A stretch of 8,286 nucleotides of DNA from Paracoccaceae bacterium (GCA_015487335.1 WFPZ01000222.1:1-8286); one strand, 5' to 3'. Shown: positions 1 to 6,172, numbered from the stretch's first letter. Translations and numbers: made by a program. Notes: a model not told the origin generated them from the sequence alone.

Positions 1-561
1 GTACCACTCGCCCTCCTGGTCCACCTTTTCCATCGCCGCGATGATCAGCGGCGCAGCCTTTTCAGGCGGCAACTTGTCGGGCTTCGTCACGGCCCTGCCG
101 CGTGCCGCCGGTTCGGCCTCTTCCACGATGTTTTCCAGAAAGATGAACCGGTTGCAGACGTTGCGCAGGGATTCCGGCGTCTTGCGTTCGCCGATGCCGA
201 TCACCTCCAGCCCGTTTTCGCGGATACGCGCCGCCAGGCGGGTGAAGTCGCTGTCCGAAGACACCAGCACGAAGCCGTCGAAACGGCCCGAGTGCAGGAT
301 GTCCATGGCATCGATCACCAGCCCGATGTCGGAAGCATTCTTGCCCTTGGTGTTGGAGGTCTCCTGATGGGCGATCAGCCCCAGGGCTCGCACCTTCTCG
401 GACCACGCCTTGAGCCCGCCGCGCGACCAGTCGCCGTAGACGCGCCGCAGCGCCGGCTCGCCGAAGGAGGTGATCTCCTTGAGGATCGGCTCGGCGTATT
501 TCGCGGGGATGTTGTCGGCGTCGATCAGGACGGCGAAAAGGGGAAGAGAGCGCGTTGGCAT
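1..561 (-). CDS. NYN domain protein (LabA/DUF88-like), 3' end cut by window edge
   Basis: Leftward frame open from an ATG at 561 to the window edge, giving the first 187 residues. Residues about 8-130 form a NYN (PIN-like) fold: a beta strand ending in LIDADNIP (Asp14, Asp16), then NTKGKNASDIGLVIDAMD (Asp78) and VLVSSDSDFT (Asp103, Asp105). These are the acidic residues expected to hold metal in NYN nucleases. After a charged linker (about 143-165), the last visible residues (PLIIAAMEKVDQEGEWY) look like the start of an OST-HTH/LOTUS RNA-binding domain, the usual C-terminal partner in this family. The likely role is a cytosolic RNA-binding protein or ribonuclease; the substrate is unknown. 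An AGGA element lies a few bases before the ATG. The gene is divergent from the SPW-repeat gene. The NYN assignment is firm; OST-HTH is inferred from a fragment. Confidence 0.88.
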   Translation of the reverse strand, partial: MPTRSLPLFAVLIDADNIPAKYAEPILKEITSFGEPALRRVYGDWSRGGLKAWSEKVRALGLIAHQETSNTKGKNASDIGLVIDAMDILHSGRFDGFVLVSSDSDFTRLAARIRENGLEVIGIGERKTPESLRNVCNRFIFLENIVEEAEPAARGRAVTKPDKLPPEKAAPLIIAAMEKVDQEGEWY

Positions 562-901
562 GGGCAGTCCTGAGCTTCGAGGCGAGGTTGGGGCGATCAC
601 GGTCGGGCCCTTGGCAGGCCCGGAACGTGGCAAGTATTTCCGCCATGAGCGGGAAGATCAATGGGCAGTTGGCCCCGGGCAGTAGCTCTCCTTCGTCGAT
701 TGATCTGCATCATGGCCGCCATGGCGGCCATGTCGTTGAATTCGCAACAGAAGATTACCATCTCAAATGCAGAGGCACTCCTTGTCGGGTTCCGACGGAA
801 AGAACGGAAAGGAGGAAAGGCCAGGCGGGAGCTGTCCGGACCGATCGTCACCCCGGCTTCACGCAGGCGATGTGGAGCCGTCAGTTGATGGGAGAGACGC
901 C
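562..901. other. Intergenic interval between NYN and SPW genes
   Basis: 340 bases separate the two divergent genes. Short open frames exist on both strands here, but none resembles a protein I know and they overlap one another, so I treat the stretch as non-coding. It should hold both promoters. The only clear structure is a perfect 22-bp palindrome at 711-732. A TTGAAT at 736-741 just right of it could be a -35 element, but no good -10 follows at the right spacing. A purine-rich GGGAGAG lies about 4 bases before the SPW ATG and is its likely ribosome binding site. Confidence 0.5.
711..732. repeat. Perfect 22-bp palindrome
   Basis: The left arm CATGGCCGCCA is followed directly by its exact reverse complement TGGCGGCCATG, with no spacer. 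The element contains CATG three times at 9-base steps (711, 720, 729). It lies in the divergent intergenic interval, about 150 bases before the NYN start and 170 before the SPW start. A dimeric repressor or activator site is the simplest explanation; the regulator is unknown. It lacks a loop and a T run, so it is a poor terminator. Confidence 0.6.
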
Positions 902-1267
902 ATGAAAGTGAAATGGCAGGACTGGTTGAATCTCGTGCTCGGCGCCTGGGTGTTCATCTCGCCCTGGGTCATGCAGCCCCCGGCGGGCGCGGCCGGCGAA
1001 AGCCTTTCGGCCCCGACCGCCTGGAACCTGTGGATCGTGGGCGGCGCCATCGTCGTGTTCGCCCTGGCGGCACAGCTCGCCTTCCGGATGTGGGAAGAAT
1101 GGGTGAACGTGGCGCTGGGCCTTTGGCTCGTCGCCTCGCCCTGGGTCTTCGGGTTTTCCTCCTTCACCTCCCTGACCTGGGCCACGATCCTCGCCGGGCT
1201 TCTCATCGCCTCCGCCGCCGTCAGCACGCTGGTGCCGATGGCAGGCAGGATCAGGCGGGGCGGCTGA
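902..1267 (+). CDS. SPW-repeat integral membrane protein
   Basis: 121-residue protein beginning MKVKWQDW, preceded by GGGAGAG as ribosome binding site. The same frame is open further upstream (to 767), but the upstream part is not hydrophobic and has no family resemblance, so I chose the ATG at 902. Two copies of the SPW repeat are plain: NLVLGAWVFISPWV (SPW at residues 20-22) and NVALGLWLVASPWVFGF (SPW at 79-81), 59 residues apart. Each is followed by another hydrophobic stretch (about 41-61 and 90-113), which gives four predicted membrane helices. It ends in a short basic tail (RIRRGG). The family is known only as small inner-membrane proteins of unknown function. The next gene begins 165 bases downstream on the same strand. 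Confidence 0.88.
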   Translation: MKVKWQDWLNLVLGAWVFISPWVMQPPAGAAGESLSAPTAWNLWIVGGAIVVFALAAQLAFRMWEEWVNVALGLWLVASPWVFGFSSFTSLTWATILAGLLIASAAVSTLVPMAGRIRRGG

Positions 1268-1356
1268 CACCCGGGCCCACCCTTTGCCACGGCAGACGAA
1301 AAGCTGCTCTCTCGCCATGGCAAGGACGCCAGGACGAAAGGGCCTGGGCATTTTCT

Positions 1357-1412
1357 CCGGGCGGGGCATGCGTGTTTCCTGCCAAGGAACGGCAGGCTTG
1401 ATTTCCGCCCGG
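1357..1412. repeat. Nested inverted repeats upstream of the DUF2794 gene
   Basis: An outer stem, CCGGGCGG (1357-1364) with CCGCCCGG (1405-1412), encloses an inner hairpin, CCTGCC (1378-1383), 7-base loop, GGCAGG (1391-1396). Both stems are perfect. The structure ends about 20 bases before the DUF2794 start and has no T run, so it could be a 5' UTR fold or a weak terminator for the SPW transcript. Confidence 0.4.
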
Positions 1413-1432
1413 CAAGCCGCCAGTCTTTCCGC

Positions 1433-1780
1433 ATGAACGTGCAATCGCCCACGCCTCTTTGCCAGCCTCTTCCCCCGCCGGACAGGATTTCGTTTTCCAG
1501 AACGGAACTCGGCCAGATCCTTGCGCTTTACGGCCGGATGGTCGCCGCCGGCGAGTGGCGCGATTACGGGATGTCGTTTTTGCGCGATGCAGCGGTGTTC
1601 TCGGTTTTCCGCCGCAGCGCCGAACACCCGATATACCGGATAGAGAAGCGCCCCCGCCTGCGCCAGCGCCAGGGCATGTATGCGGTGATCGGCATGGACG
1701 GGCGCATCCTCAAGCGCGGCCATGAACTGCGCCCCGTGCTGCGGGTGCTGGAGCGCAGGCTGATCCGCGCGGTGGACTGA
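1433..1780 (+). CDS. DUF2794 family protein
   Basis: 115-residue protein. After a proline-rich N-terminus (residues 1-17), the rest matches the DUF2794 family as I know it from alphaproteobacteria: RISFSRTELGQILALYGRMV, then GEWRDYGMSFLRDAAVFSVFRR (about 40-61), IYRIEKRP (67-74), and a C-terminal segment with GRILKRGHEL and VLRVLERRL. There is no signal peptide or membrane segment, so it is probably cytosolic. The function is unknown; the strongly basic, compact composition does not by itself show nucleic-acid binding. No convincing Shine-Dalgarno sequence precedes the ATG, so the exact start is less certain than the family: residues before about 17 are not conserved in kind. It converges on the peroxiredoxin gene, with inverted repeats between them. 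Confidence 0.88.
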   Translation: MNVQSPTPLCQPLPPPDRISFSRTELGQILALYGRMVAAGEWRDYGMSFLRDAAVFSVFRRSAEHPIYRIEKRPRLRQRQGMYAVIGMDGRILKRGHELRPVLRVLERRLIRAVD

Positions 1781-1811
1781 GCCGCCCGGGCGGGCATCTT
1801 CGCCCTCATGC

Positions 1812-1837
1812 GAGAAAGGGCCCTGCCGGGGCAGGGC
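1812..1837 (-). terminator. Probable terminator of the peroxiredoxin transcript
   Basis: GCCCTGCC (1820-1827) and GGCAGGGC (1830-1837) form a perfect GC-rich hairpin. Read leftward, the stem is followed by CCTTTCTC, a short pyrimidine/T-containing tail, which suits termination of the leftward peroxiredoxin gene ending at 1880. A 12-bp palindrome (1782-1793) lies directly after the DUF2794 stop and may serve the opposite strand. Confidence 0.5.
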
Positions 1838-1839
1838 TG

Positions 1840-1871
1840 TCAGGCGGCCACGGGCCAAGGCGGCCGCCTGA
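1840..1871. repeat. 10-bp inverted repeat in the convergent intergenic region
   Basis: TCAGGCGGCC (1840-1849) pairs perfectly with GGCCGCCTGA (1862-1871) across a 12-base loop. It begins 8 bases past the peroxiredoxin stop, read leftward, and is followed by the hairpin at 1820-1837. Together they make a tandem stem-loop end for the leftward transcript. Confidence 0.5.
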
Positions 1872-1879
1872 AGGGTGCG

Positions 1880-2536
<657 letters not shown>

Positions 2537-2540
2537 CTGA

Positions 2541-2550
2541 CCCTCCTTTT
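2541..2550 (-). promoter_or_regulatory. Strong ribosome binding site of the peroxiredoxin gene
   Basis: Read leftward the bases are AAAAGGAGGG, ending 4 bases before the ATG. It is the best Shine-Dalgarno match in the window and decides the start at 2536 over the upstream ATG at 2632. Confidence 0.8.
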
Positions 2551-2600
2551 GCAAGTTAGAATTATTCCAGATTAGTAAGTATTCCGATATCCAAATATAA
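2551..2600 (-). promoter_or_regulatory. AT-rich promoter/operator region of the peroxiredoxin gene
   Basis: About 28% GC by my count, in a window that is otherwise strongly GC-rich. It lies directly upstream of the peroxiredoxin ribosome binding site. It contains TATTCC twice at a 17-base step (2563-2568 and 2580-2585) and a short inverted repeat GAAT-T-ATTC (2559-2567). This fits a regulated promoter, but I could not assign -35 and -10 elements securely or name a regulator. A run of seven C (2601-2607) borders it. Confidence 0.5.
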
Positions 2601-2645
2601 CCCCCCCGGCCGTAACTTTTCCGCCAGCGCAATCGGCAGGGGCCG

Positions 2646-3290
2646 TCAGAACGGCACCTTGCAGGAAAATGTCACGCCCCTGCCGCCATCCGGGTGACGC
2701 AGCCGCAGGCTTTCGGCGTGCAGCATCAGGCGAGGAGCGTCGCGGGCGGGGCCCTCGGCATAGAAAGGGTCTCCCAGGATCGGGTGACCGATCTCCTTCA
2801 TGTGCACGCGCAGCTGATGGCTGCGGCCGGTTTTCGGAAACAGGCGCAGACGGGTGGTTTCTCCTTCGTGGCGCATAACCCGCCATTCGGTCAGCGCCGG
2901 GCGGCCGCGCTCATGGTCCACCATCTGGCGCGGGCGGTTGGGCCAGTCGACGGTCAGCGGCAGGTCGACCGTGCCCGTCCTTTCCGCCACCCGGCCCCAG
3001 ACCCTTGCCACATAGGTCTTCCTTGCCTGACGTTTCTCGAACTGCAGGCCCAGATGGCGCTGAGCGTGGCGGGTAAGGGCGAAGACGATCACCCCCGAGG
3101 TGTCCCTGTCCAGCCGGTGCACCAGAAGCGCCTCCGGAAACACCGCCTGCACCCGCGCCAGCAGACAGTCGGCCAGATGCTCGCCCTTTCCGGGCACCGA
3201 GAGCAGCCCGGCGGGCTTGTTCACCACCAGCAGCTCGTGGTCGTGATGGAGGATCTCCAGCGGATCGGACGGCGGGGCGTAGCTTTCCAT
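2646..3290 (-). CDS. rluA: RluA-family pseudouridine synthase
   Basis: 214-residue enzyme that isomerises uridine to pseudouridine in RNA. The motif HRLDRDTSG (residues 58-66) carries the catalytic Asp61. VVNKPAGLLSVPGKG (22-36) is the usual N-terminal motif and GRSHQLRVHMKEIGHPILGDPFY the C-terminal RNA-binding/active-site motif. There is no S4 domain. Size and the segment WPNRPRQMVDHERGRPALTEW resemble E. coli RluA (219 residues), which modifies 23S rRNA U746 and tRNA U32, so RluA-type specificity is a reasonable inference; other RluA-family members cannot be excluded. AGGGCGG precedes the ATG at 3290. It follows the fRMsr gene by 79 bases on the same strand, with a strong hairpin between them, so co-transcription is uncertain. 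Confidence 0.9.
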   Translation of the reverse strand: MESYAPPSDPLEILHHDHELLVVNKPAGLLSVPGKGEHLADCLLARVQAVFPEALLVHRLDRDTSGVIVFALTRHAQRHLGLQFEKRQARKTYVARVWGRVAERTGTVDLPLTVDWPNRPRQMVDHERGRPALTEWRVMRHEGETTRLRLFPKTGRSHQLRVHMKEIGHPILGDPFYAEGPARDAPRLMLHAESLRLRHPDGGRGVTFSCKVPF

Positions 3291-3330
3291 GGCGCCGCCC
3301 TAGCATGGCCGGCGAGGGCCGCCAATGGGG

Positions 3331-3362
3331 TCGCCCGGGCCGTGGCGCGCCGGCCCGGGCGA
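3331..3362. terminator. 11-bp stem-loop between fRMsr and rluA genes
   Basis: TCGCCCGGGCC (3331-3341) and GGCCCGGGCGA (3352-3362) pair perfectly across a 10-base loop. It starts about 8 bases after the fRMsr stop, read leftward. The bases that follow on that strand (CCCCATT) are not a T run, so it is an atypical intrinsic terminator or an mRNA-processing/stability stem. Confidence 0.45.
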
Positions 3363-3369
3363 AAAGGGC

Positions 3370-3831
3370 CTATCCCCGCCCCCGCGCGAAGGTGTCGCGC
3401 AGGATCGCCGCCAGCCCTTCGGCATCTTCCGCGGTAAAGGCATCGGGCCGGTCGCTGTCGATGTCGAGCACGGCGATCAGCGAGCCGGCGGCGTCATGCA
3501 CCGGCAGCACGATTTCCGAGCGCGTCGAGGAGGCGCAGGCGATATGGCCGGGAAAGGCGGCCACGTCGGGGACGATCTGCACCTCGCCGCTGCGCGCCGC
3601 CGCCCCGCAGACCCCGCGCGAAAACGGAATCGTCAGGCAGCCATGCCCGCCCTGGTAGGGCCCGATCTTCAGCAGCCCCGGCGCCACCACCCGGTAGAAT
3701 CCCGTCCAGTCGAAACGCTCGTCGGCGTGGTGAAGCTCGCAGGCCACGGTGGCCATCAGCGCGATCACGTCCTCCTCGCCTGCGGTGAGCGCGGCAATGG
3801 CGGCGGCGGTGGCGGGATAGTCAATGTTCAC
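3370..3831 (-). CDS. msrC: Free methionine-(R)-sulfoxide reductase (fRMsr, GAF domain)
   Basis: 153-residue single GAF-domain enzyme that reduces free L-methionine-(R)-sulfoxide, normally with thioredoxin. The three cysteines of the E. coli enzyme (Cys84, Cys94, Cys118) are all present at identical spacing: Cys65 in GCLTIP, Cys75 in GVCGAA and Cys99 in GHIACASS. The flanking family motifs DWTGFYRV, IGPYQG, SEIVLPV and IAVLDIDSD are also there, so this is fRMsr and not a sensory GAF protein. I place the start at GTG 3831, giving MNIDYPATAAAIAAL. This start overlaps the TGA of the thiolase gene in the sequence GTGA, which suggests translational coupling. The frame stays open upstream to 4071, but that part lies inside the thiolase gene and has no family resemblance. 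No ATG occurs before residue 26, where the domain has already begun. Confidence 0.9.
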   Translation of the reverse strand: MNIDYPATAAAIAALTAGEEDVIALMATVACELHHADERFDWTGFYRVVAPGLLKIGPYQGGHGCLTIPFSRGVCGAAARSGEVQIVPDVAAFPGHIACASSTRSEIVLPVHDAAGSLIAVLDIDSDRPDAFTAEDAEGLAAILRDTFARGRG

Positions 3832-4994
3832 GGCCGCTCGATGGCAATCGCCGTGCCCTCGCCCCCGCCGATGCAGATGGCGGCAACGCCCCGCTTCAGC
3901 CCCCGCGCCTCGAGCGCATTGAGCAGCGTCACCATGATCCGCGCGCCCGAAGCCCCGATCGGGTGGCCCAGAGCGCAGGCCCCGCCGTTGACGTTCATCT
4001 TGTCGCGGGGCACGCCCATTTCGCGCATGAAGGCCATGGGCACCACCGCGAAGGCCTCGTTGACCTCCCACAGGTCCACGTCCTCCACGGCCCAGCCGAT
4101 GCGCTCCAGCAGCTTGCGCGCCGCAGGCACGGGGGCGGTGGTGAACCAGCCGGGCTCCTGCGCATGGCTGGCATGGCCAAGGATGCGGGCCCGCGGCACA
4201 AGCCCCGAATCGGCGCCCGCCAGCACCAGTGCCGCGGCCCCGTCGGAAATCGACGAGGCATTCGCCGCAGTCACCGTGCCGCCCTCGCGGAAGGCGGGCT
4301 TGAGAAGGGGGATCTTCTCGGGCCGGGCCTTGGCAGGCTGCTCGTCGGCGGCAATCACCGCCTCGCCCTTGCGGCTTTTCACGGTGACGGGGGCGATCTC
4401 GGCCTCGAAGGCGCCCCGCTTCTGTGCGTCGAGGGCGTTTTCCAGCGACTGCAGCGCGTATTCGTCCTGCGCCTCACGGCTGAAGCCGTATTTTTCGGCG
4501 CAATCCTCGGCAAAGGTGCCCATCAGGCGGCCCTTGTCATAGGCATCCTCCAGCCCGTCGAGGAACATGTGATCAAGCACCCGGTCATGGCCGATCCGGG
4601 CGCCGCCACGCATCCTGGGCAGGAGGTATGGGGCATTCGTCATGCTTTCCATGCCGCCGGCGACCATGATCTGCGCATCGCCCAGGGCAAGCCTGTCGAA
4701 GGCCATCATGACCGTCTTCATGCCCGAGCCGCACATCTTGTTGACGGTGGTGGCCGGCACCTCCTGGCCCAGCCCCGCGGCAAAGCCCGCCTGTCGTGCC
4801 GGGGCCTGGCCCTGGCCTGCCGGCAGCACGCAGCCCATCAACAGCTCTTCCACCTGCTGCGGGGCGGTGCCGGCATTTTCCAGCGCGGCGCGAATCGCCA
4901 CCCCGCCCAGGGTTGATGCCGCGACCGAGGCGAAATCGCCCTGAAATCCGCCCATCGGCGTGCGGGCGGCGCCTGCGATGATGACCTCTTTCAT
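3828..4994 (-). CDS. Thiolase (acetyl-CoA C-acetyl/acyltransferase)
   Basis: 388-residue thiolase, full length for the family (about 390). It catalyses Claisen condensation of two acyl-CoAs or the reverse thiolytic cleavage. Catalytic residues are all visible: nucleophile Cys88 in NKMCGSGMK, His344 in ALGHPIGASG and Cys374 in CIGGGEGTA. The His-Cys distance of 30 equals that of the Zoogloea enzyme. The N-terminus EVIIAGAARTPMGGFQGDF and the middle segment DEYALQSLENALDAQKRG are typical. Whether it serves beta-oxidation, amino-acid breakdown or acetoacetyl-CoA formation cannot be decided here: no phaB, hydratase or dehydrogenase lies next to it. The start at 4994 is chosen because the family begins at MKEVIIAG and GGGAG precedes it; an open frame reaches 5102 but runs into the divergent gene. 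It overlaps the fRMsr gene by 4 bases. Confidence 0.93.
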   Translation of the reverse strand: MKEVIIAGAARTPMGGFQGDFASVAASTLGGVAIRAALENAGTAPQQVEELLMGCVLPAGQGQAPARQAGFAAGLGQEVPATTVNKMCGSGMKTVMMAFDRLALGDAQIMVAGGMESMTNAPYLLPRMRGGARIGHDRVLDHMFLDGLEDAYDKGRLMGTFAEDCAEKYGFSREAQDEYALQSLENALDAQKRGAFEAEIAPVTVKSRKGEAVIAADEQPAKARPEKIPLLKPAFREGGTVTAANASSISDGAAALVLAGADSGLVPRARILGHASHAQEPGWFTTAPVPAARKLLERIGWAVEDVDLWEVNEAFAVVPMAFMREMGVPRDKMNVNGGACALGHPIGASGARIMVTLLNALEARGLKRGVAAICIGGGEGTAIAIERP

Positions 4995-5086
4995 TTCGGA
5001 TTCTCCCAATCTCTGACCCCGGACGAATACCCAATGGTAACCTTTGCCGTCTAGCCTGCCCGCAAACGCATAGCGCAGGCGGAAAA
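4995..5086. promoter_or_regulatory. Divergent promoter region, thiolase and STAS genes
   Basis: 92 bases between two divergent starts must hold both promoters. For the rightward gene, TTGCCG (5044-5049) with GCATAG (5068-5073) at 18 bases is a possible but weak sigma-70 pair. An inverted repeat, GCCTGC (5054-5059) with GCAGGC (5075-5080), has its right arm overlapping the GGCGG that serves as ribosome binding site for the STAS gene. If it folds in the mRNA it could limit translation. Confidence 0.35.
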
Positions 5087-5434
5087 ATGGACCTACAGGC
5101 AAACACCTCGACCGACTGCACCGTGATCACGGTGCGGGAAAGCCGAATCGATGCCGCATGCGCGATCCAGTTCAAGGATCGCATGCGCGAGCTGTGCAAG
5201 GACGCGGCCGAGAGGGTGATTCTCGATCTCGGCAAGGTCGATTTCATCGACAGCAGCGGCCTGGGGGCCATCGTCGCCTCGATGAAGATGCTGGCACCGG
5301 AAAGGGTTCTGGAACTGGCCAATCCCTCGCCCAAGGTCACGAAGGTCCTGCGCCTGACGCGGATGGATTCGGTCTTCACCATCCACGAGGATTTCGCCTC
5401 GGTGGAGCCGCTGGCCAGCCGGCTGGCCGGCTGA
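5087..5434 (+). CDS. STAS-domain anti-anti-sigma factor (RbaV/SpoIIAA/RsbV-like)
   Basis: 115-residue single STAS domain, the usual length for SpoIIAA/RsbV-type proteins. The core motif ILDLGKVDFIDSSGLGAIVASMK (about 45-67) has DSSGLG at 55-60; by analogy with SpoIIAA Ser58, Ser57 is the expected phosphorylation site. When unphosphorylated, such proteins bind the partner anti-sigma kinase and free the sigma factor or other target. The kinase-like gene follows after 10 bases in the same direction, so the two are almost certainly co-transcribed. GGCGG precedes the ATG. The gene pair and order resemble rbaV-rbaW of Rhodobacter capsulatus, regulators of the gene transfer agent; that orthology is inferred, not shown. 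Its 5' coding region contains an 18-bp palindrome and an 11-bp direct repeat (see findings). Confidence 0.9.
   Translation: MDLQANTSTDCTVITVRESRIDAACAIQFKDRMRELCKDAAERVILDLGKVDFIDSSGLGAIVASMKMLAPERVLELANPSPKVTKVLRLTRMDSVFTIHEDFASVEPLASRLAG
5118..5135. repeat. Perfect 18-bp palindrome inside the STAS gene
   Basis: GCACCGTGA is followed directly by its reverse complement TCACGGTGC, covering codons 11-17 of the STAS gene, 31 bases after the start codon begins. The codons it spans are not in a conserved STAS motif, so the symmetry is not forced by the protein. It could be an intragenic operator or simple chance. Confidence 0.55.
5155..5190. repeat. 11-bp direct repeat with hairpin inside the STAS gene
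   Basis: CGCATGCGCGA occurs at 5155-5165 and again at 5180-5190, a 25-base step (not a multiple of three, so it encodes different residues). Between and overlapping them, GCGATCC (5162-5168) pairs with GGATCGC (5176-5182) across a 7-base loop. Confidence 0.5.
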
Positions 5435-5444
5435 GCCTTTCACG

Positions 5445-5918
5445 ATGATGCAGTCGACACTGGGGCCCGGGCAGAGGCTTCGCAACGGCAAGGCCGTGGA
5501 ACTGGAAATCCCGAGTGATCCCCTGGCCGTCCGCCAGGCGCTGGCCCGGATCATGGAGGAGGTCTCGGCCCTCGCCCCCCCCGACGACACCCTGGCCACG
5601 GTGGAAATCGTCCTGGCGGAAGTGCTGAACAATATCGTGGAACACGCCTGTGAGGGGCTTTCGGACAGGCGCATTTCCATAACCATCGCCCCCACCGCGA
5701 GAGGCCTGCAATGCCAGGTGCGCGACAACGGCAGGCCCCTGCCCGGTGGCGCCCTGCCCGCCGGAGAGCCTCCCGACCCGACGCGCCAGATTCCCGAACT
5801 CGCCGAAGGCGGTTTCGGCTGGCTTCTGATCCGGGGGCTGGCCCACGATCTGCGCTACCAGCGAATCGCCGGCATGAACGTGCTGAGCTTTTCACTGGAT
5901 CTCCACATCGCGGCCTGA
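5445..5918 (+). CDS. RsbW-like anti-sigma factor / serine kinase (GHKL ATPase)
   Basis: 157-residue protein with a GHKL (HATPase_c) fold as in RsbW and SpoIIAB. Visible boxes: N box VLAEVLNNIVEHA with Glu59 and Asn63, G1 box VRDNGRPLPG with Asp94-Asn-Gly96, and G2 box EGGFGWLLIRGL with Gly122-Gly125. There is no histidine-kinase dimerisation domain or membrane segment, so it should act in the cytosol. It is expected to bind ATP, phosphorylate the STAS protein on serine and hold a sigma factor or other target when that partner is phosphorylated. Two ATGs stand in tandem (5445 and 5448); either could be used. No sigma factor or PP2C-type phosphatase is in the window, so the rest of the circuit lies elsewhere. 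RbaW of R. capsulatus is the likely counterpart, by inference from the gene pair. Confidence 0.9.
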   Translation: MMQSTLGPGQRLRNGKAVELEIPSDPLAVRQALARIMEEVSALAPPDDTLATVEIVLAEVLNNIVEHACEGLSDRRISITIAPTARGLQCQVRDNGRPLPGGALPAGEPPDPTRQIPELAEGGFGWLLIRGLAHDLRYQRIAGMNVLSFSLDLHIAA

Positions 5919-6078
5919 ACGCCTTGCCACCCCATGCCCCCGCGAAGGGCAACCCGGCAGAAAGGCATGCCGGCTTGCGGATCACCCGGACATCCAGAGA
6001 TCACGGCAAGCCCAAGAGGCAGGCGGCCGCCATCCGCCCGCCCGAGGGGCCGGTGAGAAGCAGCCACCACGAAGACGG

Positions 6079-6125
6079 GACCGGGGAAGCAAATGCCACC
6101 AAAATGCCTCAAATCATCCCCGGTC
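6079..6125. repeat. 9-bp inverted repeat with 29-base loop
   Basis: GACCGGGGA (6079-6087) is the exact reverse complement of TCCCCGGTC (6117-6125). The loop is A-rich and contains AAATGCC twice (6091-6097, 6102-6108). Confidence 0.45.
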
Positions 6126-6172
6126 AGGACAAAATGCGCCGCCAGAAGGAAAGGGTAGCTGCATACGGCTTC

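Noticed and set aside
597..888. Short open frames on both strands across the NYN-SPW interval (both containing MAAMAAM)
   Set aside because: The shared MAAMAAM is only the palindrome at 711-732 read on each strand; neither frame looks like a real protein.
881..1858. 325-residue leftward open frame opposite the SPW and DUF2794 genes
   Set aside because: It is antisense to two recognisable genes, is low-complexity (Arg, Gly, Pro, Ala, His) and resembles no family; it is a by-product of high GC content.
2537..2632. N-terminal extension of the peroxiredoxin to an upstream ATG at 2632
   Set aside because: It would cover the AT-rich promoter-like region and the C7 tract, while the downstream ATG has an excellent ribosome binding site and matches the family N-terminus.
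3370..3831. Reading the GAF protein as a sensory/cyclic-nucleotide-binding domain
   Set aside because: All three fRMsr cysteines are present at the exact E. coli spacing, which points to the reductase.
3325..4542. 405-residue rightward open frame opposite fRMsr and thiolase
   Set aside because: The opposite strand holds two genes with complete catalytic motifs; this frame has shadow-like composition and no known motif.
3963..4916. 317-residue rightward open frame opposite the thiolase
   Set aside because: Antisense to the thiolase, rich in Gly, His and Arg, no family resemblance.
3828..4994. Calling the thiolase phaA (polyhydroxybutyrate synthesis)
   Set aside because: No phaB or phaC is adjacent and the sequence alone does not separate PHB-type from catabolic thiolases.
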